Shown: positions 23,930-31,375 of the stretch, one piece after another
Layout: each line of letters starts with the position of its first letter
Numbering within the stretch: position 1 is the stretch's first letter
DNA from: an uncultured bacterium
Lineage (GTDB): Bacteria > DRYD01
Direction: 5' to 3'
DNA length: 64,000 bases
Assembly: GCA_937139605.1 (NCBI GenBank)
Contig: CAKZQG010000037.1
Location: 86,421-150,420 of the forward strand
Translations under genes and position numbers: made by a program
Notes under the pieces: model-generated
Databases searched by the model: none
Told to the model about the DNA's origin: nothing
What the model saw: only the letters and a program-made list of their open reading frames with translations

Positions 23930-25000
23930 TTAAGATAACTTAGGAGTTGCAAATCCTTCGGGGTTTCCTAGTTTTGTTTGTAATTCACTTAGCGGTACTT
24001 TATGTAATCCATTAAATCCGTTCCAACCTGTTGTTATTATCATTGGTTCTCCTTTTTCATTTCTTTCACCTGTGTATATTGCAATGTGTCCGTATTGGCC
24101 GTTACCCCAGTATAAATAAGATCCAGGTGGCATATTATCCCAGTCTGTTCTTAATCTTCCTTGTTCTTTTATTATTTGTAATGATTCTTTAGCACTTGGA
24201 GCTCTTAAAGCACTATCTTTGTATTCAGCCATATTATTAACAAATCCTAGACACCACATATCCCATTGGCTACCATCTTTTGCTGTTTTCCCATTATTGG
24301 GGTTTCTATATTTTTCGGGATTATTTAGTGCATCGTTTGCTCTATCTAAAAATCTTTGGATTTTTTCTCGTTCTTCTGGAGGATATGCATTCAAGTCTAT
24401 TTTATTACCGGAATTTACTGGTGTTGTGTTGGAAGTGGAAGGGGAATTATTAGAAGCTGTTGTTATGTTAGAAGTGGAAGGGGAATTACTAGAGGCTGGT
24501 GTTATGTTAGAAGTGGAAGGAGAATTATTAGAAGCTGGTGTTGCGCTAGAATTTGAAGGGGTGCTGTTGGAAGCAGAGGGGATATAAGATTTATCAGAAC
24601 GAGTATTAGGATTTATTGGGGCTATGTTATTAGAAGGGGTCGTTATTTGGGGATTACCAAAGTTTCCACTTGGATATGAATTATCTGAAGGGGAAAATGT
24701 ATTTCCATTTGGATTTATTGAATTTAGATATTGTAAAAGTAATAGTAGTAGCTTTGATAATTCATCTTGGGAGAAATTATTAAAGGAATTTCCTTGATTG
24801 GTATTATTATTAATTTGATTAATGTTATTTAGGTATTGTTTTATTAATAAATCAATTAATTTATTGATATTATTGATATTTATATTAGAATTATCTATAG
24901 GCTTTTCCCAGGTTAAATTTGAGTTTGTTTGAAGATGTGGAGAATATATCTGATTAAAATAAATGTTATTAATTGCATTTATATTATTCATACTTAACAC
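23930..25000 (-). CDS. Repeat-containing protein with C-terminal NlpC/CHAP-like amidase domain
   Basis: The 356-residue protein lacks a signal peptide and begins MLSMNNINAINNIYF. A Gln, Asn and Leu rich helical part follows (about 30-95), then a Ser, Thr, Pro and Asn rich low-complexity region (about 100-195) built partly of 13-residue repeats. The C-terminal domain (about 200-356) looks like a papain-fold wall amidase: the candidate nucleophile is in WDMWCLGFVNNM and the candidate His in GQYGHIAIYTG. It would act on peptidoglycan if exported, but the export route is unclear. Ribosome binding site AAGGGGGG. Upstream TTTGTTAAAA boxes resemble those of 20655. Confidence 0.7.
   Translation of the reverse strand: MLSMNNINAINNIYFNQIYSPHLQTNSNLTWEKPIDNSNININNINKLIDLLIKQYLNNINQINNNTNQGNSFNNFSQDELSKLLLLLLQYLNSINPNGNTFSPSDNSYPSGNFGNPQITTPSNNIAPINPNTRSDKSYIPSASNSTPSNSSATPASNNSPSTSNITPASSNSPSTSNITTASNNSPSTSNTTPVNSGNKIDLNAYPPEEREKIQRFLDRANDALNNPEKYRNPNNGKTAKDGSQWDMWCLGFVNNMAEYKDSALRAPSAKESLQIIKEQGRLRTDWDNMPPGSYLYWGNGQYGHIAIYTGERNEKGEPMIITTGWNGFNGLHKVPLSELQTKLGNPEGFATPKLS
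24420..24575 (-). repeat. 39-bp tandem repeat in coding sequence, four units
   Basis: Units at 24420-24458, 24459-24497, 24498-24536 and a more diverged one at 24537-24575 encode 13-residue repeats of the type SNSPSTSNITPAS. The reading frame is kept. Unit number could change by slippage and alter the length of the linker before the amidase-like domain. Confidence 0.85.
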
Positions 25001-25039
25001 CCCCCTTGTATTTAATTTATGTTTTATTAGTTTAAAATC

Positions 25040-25086
25040 TTTTGTAAATATTTTGAATAAAAAGGAAATTTTGTTAAAATTTTTTA
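25040..25086 (-). promoter_or_regulatory. GTTAA-type box upstream of the amidase-like gene
   Basis: The plus strand reads TTTGTTAAAATTTTTTAA at 25069-25086 with a weaker TTTGTAAATATTTTG near 25040. It lies 40-86 bp before the start at 25000 and resembles the paired boxes before 20655, 51662 and 52413. The divergent response regulator gene could also be affected. Confidence 0.3.
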
Positions 25087-25207
25087 ATATTTTTTTATTA
25101 AATTATTTAAATAAAAAGGTTTTTAAAGATTTCTATAAAATATTATTAATGTAAGGTTTAGTGTTGGTAATTTAAGTAAATTTAAGTAAATTTAAGGAGG
25201 AGGTTTT

Positions 25208-25612
25208 ATGACTAAAATAGGAAAAGGAGAGAAAATATTAATAGTGGATGATGAAGAGAATTTGGTTGATTTGATATCTAATATATTAAAGCATGAGGGG
25301 TTTGTAACAGTTAGTGCATATAATGGTAAAGATGGCTTGGAAAAAGCAAAGCAGGAAAAACCACATATAATAATTCTTGATATAATGATGCCTCAGATGG
25401 ATGGATTTGAAGTATTAAAAAATTTAAAAGAAGATGATGAAACTAAGGATATCCCTGTTATAATGCTAACTGCAAAAACTGAAGATAGTGCTGTTATAGA
25501 AAGCTGGAGAAAAGGTGCTGAATTCTATATCCCTAAACCATTCGAAATTGAAGAAATATTACACGTAATAGAATTAATTATTAAAAATAAATATGCTAAC
25601 ACTAATCAATAA
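25208..25612 (+). CDS. Single-domain response regulator
   Basis: The 134-residue protein is a receiver domain only. It has the acidic pair in ILIVDDEENL, the phospho-acceptor Asp in HIIILDIMMPQMDGFEV, the Thr in PVIMLTAKTED, and the Lys in FYIPKPFEIEEIL. There is no DNA-binding or enzyme domain, so it would act through protein contacts as CheY or Spo0F-type regulators do. No histidine kinase is adjacent. Ribosome binding site AAGGAGGAGG is strong. The upstream region is shared with the divergent amidase-like gene. Confidence 0.93.
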   Translation: MTKIGKGEKILIVDDEENLVDLISNILKHEGFVTVSAYNGKDGLEKAKQEKPHIIILDIMMPQMDGFEVLKNLKEDDETKDIPVIMLTAKTEDSAVIESWRKGAEFYIPKPFEIEEILHVIELIIKNKYANTNQ

Positions 25613-25824
25613 AATTATTTTTTTATGTTTAAAAATTATTTTTTAGTAAAATTATTGTTGTATTATTTTTGATAAGAAAGTTTTTAGAAAATAGAAATTT
25701 AGTTATTTACCTACAAATAACTGTGGGTAGTGAATTTTAGTAATTATTGGTAAAGGTGGGATAAAGTGTAAGATCTAATAAAATCGCCATTTTACAGGTA
25801 GAATTTTTTAAATTGAGGTAGTTC
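25613..25824 (+). other. Structured leader before the Xer recombinase gene
   Basis: About 210 bases without a gene contain unusually regular inverted repeats for this AT-rich DNA. AGTTATTT (25701-25708) is repeated inverted as AAATAACT (25715-25722) around ACCTAC. That loop is complementary to GTGGGT immediately downstream (25723-25728), so two alternative hairpins compete. A second perfect repeat, TAAAAT (25779-25784) and ATTTTA (25789-25794), follows. Between them lies GTGGGATAAAGTG, which resembles the GTGGG-type boxes bound by MraZ in other bacteria. Nothing here proves a riboswitch. Confidence 0.4.
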
Positions 25825-26769
25825 ATGTTGATGAATGTTAAAATAGATGTTATTGAAGATTTTAAATATTATCTAATTTCAAAAGGCTTAAGTACGAGAA
25901 CTATTAAAGAATATGTCTTAGATATTTTAAAATTTAATAAATTCATAGAAAATCAAAATTTAGATCTTAATAGTTTATTAAAATTACCTGAAGATAATAT
26001 ATTAAAAATAATTCAAAAATATATATCTATATTAAAATTAGAAAAAGAGCAAAGCAATAGAGGAATAAATAGGAAATTATCTGCTATTAAAAAATTCTTT
26101 TTATTTGCTTTTAAAGGTAAATTAACTAATAGTAATATAAGTAATTTAATAGAGATGCTTAAAACTCCAAAATCTTTACCTAAAGCTATTAATATTACTG
26201 ATTTAAAACAATTTATTTCTAATGTAGATTTAATTACTGATGGTAATAAAAAACTTAGTACTTTTAAAAAGAATTTTTTAAAAATACGAAATAAATTAAT
26301 TATTAATTTTTTGTTCTTTACTGGTGTTAGAATATCTGAATTAGTTAATATTAAAATTAATGAAATTGATTTTGAAAATAATACTATTAAAGTTTTGGGT
26401 AAAGGTAATAAAGAGAGAATTGTTATATTCTCTAAAGAATTAAAAAATTTAATAAATGAATATCTAGATATAAGAAAGGATTTTGTAGATAAAAATAATA
26501 ATTATTTATTTATAAGTTTAAGAAAGAAAAAGATAACTTCTAGGATGATACAAATATTATTTAAAAAATTATCTAAATTAGTATTAAAAAGTTTTAGTAT
26601 AACTCCGCATGTATTAAGACATACATTTGCTACAGTTATGTTAAATAATGGTGCTGATATAGTTACTATAAAAGAATTATTAGGGCATTCTAGTTTAAGT
26701 ACTACTCAAATTTATACAAAAGTTTCTATAGAACATTTAAAAGAAAATTACAAATTGGATAATGTATAA
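25825..26769 (+). CDS. Tyrosine recombinase XerC/XerD family
   Basis: The 314-residue protein has an N-terminal core-binding (SAM-like) domain with SKGLSTRTIKEYVLDILKF and a C-terminal catalytic domain. The catalytic residues are recognisable: Arg in FFTGVRISELVNIK, Lys in VLGKGNKERIV, HxxR in TPHVLRHTFATVML, His in LLGHSSLSTTQ, and Tyr in IYTKVS. Xer proteins resolve chromosome dimers at dif during division. Whether this one is the housekeeping Xer or a mobile-element integrase is not certain, but context (dnaX, no element ends) favours housekeeping. ATG 25825 has GAGGT five bases upstream. Confidence 0.9.
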   Translation: MLMNVKIDVIEDFKYYLISKGLSTRTIKEYVLDILKFNKFIENQNLDLNSLLKLPEDNILKIIQKYISILKLEKEQSNRGINRKLSAIKKFFLFAFKGKLTNSNISNLIEMLKTPKSLPKAINITDLKQFISNVDLITDGNKKLSTFKKNFLKIRNKLIINFLFFTGVRISELVNIKINEIDFENNTIKVLGKGNKERIVIFSKELKNLINEYLDIRKDFVDKNNNYLFISLRKKKITSRMIQILFKKLSKLVLKSFSITPHVLRHTFATVMLNNGADIVTIKELLGHSSLSTTQIYTKVSIEHLKENYKLDNV

Positions 26770-26804
26770 TTATAGTGTTTTTATAATAGGGGGTAGTTTT
26801 TATA

Positions 26805-28403
26805 ATGTTATTAGTTAATTATATAAGTTTATATAGGAAATATCGACCATTAAAATTTAGTGAAGTTATTGGCCAAGATATTAGTATAAGAATATTAACT
26901 AATTCTATAGTAAGGGGAGAGATATTTCATGCTTATATATTCAATGGAACAAGGGGAACTGGGAAAACAACAGTAGCGAGGATTTTAGCTAGGGCTTTAA
27001 ATTGTTTAAACTTAAATGGATTTGAGCCGTGTAATGAATGTTATAATTGTAAAGCTATAATGAATTCTTCATTTCCTGATGTTATTGAGATAGATGCCGC
27101 TTCTAATAGGGGGATAAATGAAATAAGGGAAATAAGGGATAATGTTAAGCTTTCTCCTTTAAAAGGTAGATATAAAGTTTATATTATAGATGAAGTACAT
27201 ATGCTAACAATAGAGGCTTTCAATGCGTTATTAAAGACTCTGGAGGAGCCTCCTAAAAATGTTGTTTTTATTTTAGCTACTACTGATATTCATAAAGTCC
27301 CTATTACTATTTTATCAAGATGCCAGCAAATAGAATTTAAAAGAGTAGATTATATCTTAATTTTTAATCATTTAAAAAATATTTGCCAAAAAGAAAATAT
27401 AATTATAGATGATGATGCTTTAATTTATATAGCTAAATTAGCTAAAGGCTCTGTTAGAGATTCTATTAGCATTTTAGAACAAATTAAGAATATTTCTGAG
27501 CATATTACTTTAAATGATATTTTTAAAGTATTTTCAATTTATTCTTTTGAATTAATTAAAAATTATATTTATTATGTTTTACTAAGTGATTTTAAAGAAG
27601 TTGTTAATATAATTAACCTAATAAGACTTAATGCTGTCAATATTTATAATTTTTTATATAACTTAAATATGGAATTAAAGGAAATTATTTATTATTATTT
27701 TAATCCTGATATTATTCAAGAAAACTTAACTCAAGAACAAATCAAATTTTATAAGTTTATAATAAATAATTTTGATATAAAATTAGTTTATGAGTTATTA
27801 AAAAGTTTAAATTCGGTATTAAATTTTTATAAAAATGAAAATGATTATTATCTTTTTGAGATTCAAACAATATCTTTTATTTTTAGTTTAAATAAGTATC
27901 TAAAAGATTCTAAAGATAAAATAGAAAATATTAAAGCAGAAAATATTAAGGAAATAGATAAAAATGTAATTAATTTAAAGGTAAGTGATGAAATAAGACA
28001 ATCTCAAGAATTAATTAAAATTCAAGAAACAATTAATTTTAATGAAAAAATTAAATCCCAGGAATTAAATAAAGATGATTATAAAAATGATAATGAAGTT
28101 AATATAGATAATGATGAAAATAAAAACAATGAAGAAAAAGCTAAAATAGAAATAGATATAAAGAATAATATATTAAACTTAATATCTGACAAGCATCTTT
28201 ATAATGCAATCAAAGCTGCTGATAAAGTTATTCTTAATAATGATACTTTAATTTTTTATTATGATAGTTCTAAAAAAATTAACCAAACTTATAAATATTT
28301 AATAAAAATTTCCAAAGAAAAGATAAGAAACTATCTTAGAAGTAAATATAATATTAATGATATAATTTTTGAAGAAGAAATTAAAAAAAAAACTTTAATA
28401 TAG
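26805..28403 (+). CDS. dnaX: DNA polymerase III gamma/tau subunit, zero-frame product
   Basis: The clamp-loader ATPase motifs are present: Walker A in FNGTRGTGKTTVARIL, a zinc-binding Cys set (ALNCL...EPCNECYNCKA), Walker B in VYIIDEVHML and the SRC motif in TILSRCQQIEF. Domain III and a charged, Asn, Glu and Lys rich C-terminal region follow. The zero frame ends at TAG (28401) right after a run of ten A. A -1 shift in that run gives about 53 more residues ending at TGA 28562-28564 (see next entry). The start ATG has GGGGG about 10 bases upstream. Confidence 0.95.
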   Translation: MLLVNYISLYRKYRPLKFSEVIGQDISIRILTNSIVRGEIFHAYIFNGTRGTGKTTVARILARALNCLNLNGFEPCNECYNCKAIMNSSFPDVIEIDAASNRGINEIREIRDNVKLSPLKGRYKVYIIDEVHMLTIEAFNALLKTLEEPPKNVVFILATTDIHKVPITILSRCQQIEFKRVDYILIFNHLKNICQKENIIIDDDALIYIAKLAKGSVRDSISILEQIKNISEHITLNDIFKVFSIYSFELIKNYIYYVLLSDFKEVVNIINLIRLNAVNIYNFLYNLNMELKEIIYYYFNPDIIQENLTQEQIKFYKFIINNFDIKLVYELLKSLNSVLNFYKNENDYYLFEIQTISFIFSLNKYLKDSKDKIENIKAENIKEIDKNVINLKVSDEIRQSQELIKIQETINFNEKIKSQELNKDDYKNDNEVNIDNDENKNNEEKAKIEIDIKNNILNLISDKHLYNAIKAADKVILNNDTLIFYYDSSKKINQTYKYLIKISKEKIRNYLRSKYNINDIIFEEEIKKKTLI

Positions 28404-28564
28404 ATAATCAAGAATTTATAAAAGAAGAAATATTTTCTAAAGAATCTTTAGGAAATGAATTTAATAGTGATATTCTTAAAAGTGATATTATGGATAAAAA
28501 AAAGTTATTTATAAAGGATTTTGATAGTTTTGTAGAATTTGTAAGAAGGGAGTTAGAGTTATGA
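28383..28564 (+). other. dnaX: A10 slippage site and -1 frame extension of dnaX
   Basis: Ten A at 28383-28392 lie in the last codons of dnaX. A -1 shift there leads into an open frame reading NFNIDNQEFIKEEIFSKES and ending FVEFVRRELEL at TGA 28562-28564. That TGA overlaps the ATG of the next gene (ATGA at 28561-28564), the same coupling seen for coaD-dxs. The extension keeps the coding style of dnaX. It is either produced by slippage or represents one missing A in the assembly. Confidence 0.65.
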
Positions 28565-30984
28565 GAATTATTTTTTATAATTTAAAGATTTTTTTTATAT
28601 TATTTTTTATTTTTATTATATTAAATATAGTTTTATTAATAAATGTTTGGGCTATAAGTGATAAGGAAATGGAATCTAAAAGTGAGTATGAGCTTTATAA
28701 TATTGCAGCTGAATATTTTCAAAAAAAGAATGATCAAGAAGCTTTTAAAGTAGTAAAGTATCTTTTGGAAAATAAAAACCCAAGAAATAAACAAGCTTTA
28801 TATATTTTAATAGAGATTTTAATAAGGAATATTAATAATTTTCCCCAATATAAAAGGAAAGATATATATTATCAGATAATTGAGAAATCTAATTGGATAA
28901 CTGATAATATTGATTATTATGATTATAAAGCTTATTATTATAAAGGATGGGCATTTTATAATTTAGGTGATTTAGCTACTGCTGAAAGAAATTTTAAAAG
29001 AGCACTTGAAAATTACGCTAACTATTTGCCTGCATTGTATTATTTATCTAAAATTTACTTAGATAGAAATGATTTAGAAAATGCTCAAAAAACTATTGAA
29101 AAAATTTTAAATATAGAACCATATAATATTGATTTTAGAAAATTATATTTTGAATTATTGATTAAACAAAATAAGTTAGATGATGCGCTTTCTTATTTTA
29201 ATTCTTACCTTAAAAACTTAAACGATGAGAAAATTTTTTATTTAATTTCGTTAGTTTATTATAATAAGTCAGAGTTTAAAAATGCACTTGATTATATTGA
29301 TAAAGCTTTGAATTTTAATAATAATAATTCTGATTATCTTAAATTAAAAGTTAAAATATTATTTAAAATAAAGGATTATAAAAAAACAGAAGAAATTATT
29401 AATAACTATTTTAAAGATACTAATGATGAGGAAATTAAGAATATATATAATAATATCCAAGCAATAAAGGCGCAAAGAATTTATATTATATTTGTTGTTT
29501 TGCTGGGTTTATTAGTTGTAGGTATAGCAGGTTATTTTATTTCTAGGAGTTATAAAGAAAATATGTATAAAAAATATTTACAAGCTCAAAAGAGCAGCTA
29601 CATAGAGAAAGTTTCAAAGAAAGCAGAGAATCTAGAGATTTTAGTAGGTTTTGCTTATGATTTTCTCTCTAAGTTTCTTGAAACTACTAAAATTGCTATT
29701 TATATTGTTGATAGTAAACGAGATAATGCTTTATATAAATATATTAATAAAATTTCAAGAGATTTGGATTCTATTGAGATAATTTATGTTTATACAAAGT
29801 ATTCTAGTTGGCTAGCTGAAGGAGCTAATAAGCCATTTTCTATTTACCAGGTTCAAGAAGATCAAATAATGTATGAGTATTTTGGTGGTAAAAATATTAT
29901 TAATTTTAAAAAGGAAGGAGTTAGAGTAATTATACCTGCAGTATCTAGGGGAATTTTACAAGCTTTAGTTTTGATTGGAGCTTTAAAGGATGAAGAAGAG
30001 TTATTTAAAGTTATTAAGGACAAAAAAGAATTATTAAGTGATATAATAGAAGAGTTTGCAAATGATGTTATGTCTACTAGATTTAAGGAAGCTGCTATCC
30101 TTGATGAATTAACGAGACTTTATAATAGAAGATATATGCTTCAAAAATTAGAAGAAGAAATAAGCAAAGCTAATCAATCTAAATCTAAATTATCTTTTAT
30201 TTTATGTGATATAGATAATTTTAAAAAATTTAATGATACATATGGGCATCAAGTAGGAGATGAAGTTTTAAGGGTAGTAGCAAAGGTTTTTAAAGAAGCT
30301 TCTAGAGCTGATTTTGATATTCCTTTTAGATATGGAGGTGAAGAAATAGGTTTAATACTTCCTAATACTGATTCTGAAAAGGCTTTTGAAGTAGCTGAAA
30401 GAATTAGGAATTTGGTTTCCTCTAAGAGATTTGAAGGAGTACCTACTATTATCACTATTTCTATTGGTTTATCTACATACCCTGATCATGGGCTTGATCC
30501 AGAAACTCTAATAAAAGAAGCTGACGAAGCTTTGTATTATTCAAAGAAAACAGGGAAAAATAAAACTACTATCGCTGGAGTTAAAGTTTTATTAAATGAA
30601 TCAGAATCAGATAAGATTGATGATAAAAAATTAACTAGTTTTGCTAATGACGGTGGATCTAAGGATAAAAAAGATAAAGAATTATCTAAGGAATTTAAAT
30701 TACCTTCTTTTTGTTATTCTTACGAAGATTTTATTTCTTATTATAATAATTTGAAAACTAATATTTCTAATATTAAGTTAGTTTCAATAAAGACTGATAT
30801 TGATAATTATGAAAAAATATTGTATGATTTACATTTTAATTTATTATTAACTGAAAGTATTACTGCTAAACTTATAGATAATAATGAAGTTGAAATAAAA
30901 TTATTATTAGTTGATAGATCTGAAAATGAAGTACAAGATTTAATTTCAGGTATTGAAAATAGATTTAAAGTTAAAATTAGCTAA
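28561..30984 (+). CDS. Membrane TPR-GAF-GGDEF diguanylate cyclase
   Basis: The 807-residue protein starts with a signal or anchor, then tetratricopeptide-like repeats (about 75-250; KGWAFYNLGDLATAERNFKRAL is typical), a membrane span (about 307-328), and a GAF-like region (about 360-505). A GGDEF domain follows (about 518-680): DELTRLYNRRYMLQKL, LCDIDNFKKFNDTYGHQVGDEVL and RYGGEEIGLIL, where GGEEI is an active-type signature. A C-terminal extension of about 110 residues is unlike known parts. It would make cyclic-di-GMP in response to periplasmic input. Ribosome binding site AAGGGAG lies in the dnaX extension. Confidence 0.9.
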   Translation: MRIIFYNLKIFFILFFIFIILNIVLLINVWAISDKEMESKSEYELYNIAAEYFQKKNDQEAFKVVKYLLENKNPRNKQALYILIEILIRNINNFPQYKRKDIYYQIIEKSNWITDNIDYYDYKAYYYKGWAFYNLGDLATAERNFKRALENYANYLPALYYLSKIYLDRNDLENAQKTIEKILNIEPYNIDFRKLYFELLIKQNKLDDALSYFNSYLKNLNDEKIFYLISLVYYNKSEFKNALDYIDKALNFNNNNSDYLKLKVKILFKIKDYKKTEEIINNYFKDTNDEEIKNIYNNIQAIKAQRIYIIFVVLLGLLVVGIAGYFISRSYKENMYKKYLQAQKSSYIEKVSKKAENLEILVGFAYDFLSKFLETTKIAIYIVDSKRDNALYKYINKISRDLDSIEIIYVYTKYSSWLAEGANKPFSIYQVQEDQIMYEYFGGKNIINFKKEGVRVIIPAVSRGILQALVLIGALKDEEELFKVIKDKKELLSDIIEEFANDVMSTRFKEAAILDELTRLYNRRYMLQKLEEEISKANQSKSKLSFILCDIDNFKKFNDTYGHQVGDEVLRVVAKVFKEASRADFDIPFRYGGEEIGLILPNTDSEKAFEVAERIRNLVSSKRFEGVPTIITISIGLSTYPDHGLDPETLIKEADEALYYSKKTGKNKTTIAGVKVLLNESESDKIDDKKLTSFANDGGSKDKKDKELSKEFKLPSFCYSYEDFISYYNNLKTNISNIKLVSIKTDIDNYEKILYDLHFNLLLTESITAKLIDNNEVEIKLLLVDRSENEVQDLISGIENRFKVKIS

Positions 30985-31006
30985 TTTTTTTATAGTATTA
31001 TTTTAT

Positions 31007-31375
31007 ATGCTGGAAAGTTTTTCTAGGAAGTATCAACGAGAGTTGGCTATTATAAATTTGTTTCAAGTTATTTTTTTTAAAAAAGAAATGATCTTTGAAT
31101 TTTTAGATGATTATTTTAAAAAATTGTTAGCAAATTATATAAATAATAAAATAGATATCGATTTAAAAATATGGAGTATTGTTAGATATACGGATTTTTC
31201 TATTTTAAATGAATTAGAGAAAGCTTTGTTAATTTTACTTTTTTTAGAAGTTTTATATTCTAATTTGCCTCTTAAAGTTATTTTATCTATTTATATTAAT
31301 TTGTCAATAAAATATTGTAGAAAAAATTTTAATAAACTCATACCTGTATTTTTAAGTAAAATAAAAAATGATTAA
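31007..31375 (+). CDS. nusB: Transcription antitermination factor NusB-like
   Basis: The 122-residue all-helical protein matches NusB in outline. It has an Arg and Glu start (SRKYQRELAIINLFQVIFF corresponds to the R-x-ALQ-LYQ helix) and a C-terminal half where LPLKVILSIYINLSIKYCRK corresponds to the IPxKVAINEAVELAKKY region. NusB binds boxA with S10 to promote rRNA antitermination. The sequence is diverged, so this is moderate confidence. A TTG start at 30953 lies inside the previous gene, so ATG 31007 is preferred. Its last codons overlap the PBP start (31368). Confidence 0.65.
   Translation: MLESFSRKYQRELAIINLFQVIFFKKEMIFEFLDDYFKKLLANYINNKIDIDLKIWSIVRYTDFSILNELEKALLILLFLEVLYSNLPLKVILSIYINLSIKYCRKNFNKLIPVFLSKIKND

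Noticed and set aside
24219-24587. Plus-strand ORFs with Val, Glu and Gly repeats
   Set aside because: Antisense readings of the 39-bp tandem repeats in the amidase-like gene. The leftward frame has the domain motifs.
25701-25729. H-type pseudoknot in the Xer leader
   Set aside because: The two stems have no connecting bases to span the 8-bp stem, so both cannot form fully at once. Competing hairpins are more plausible.
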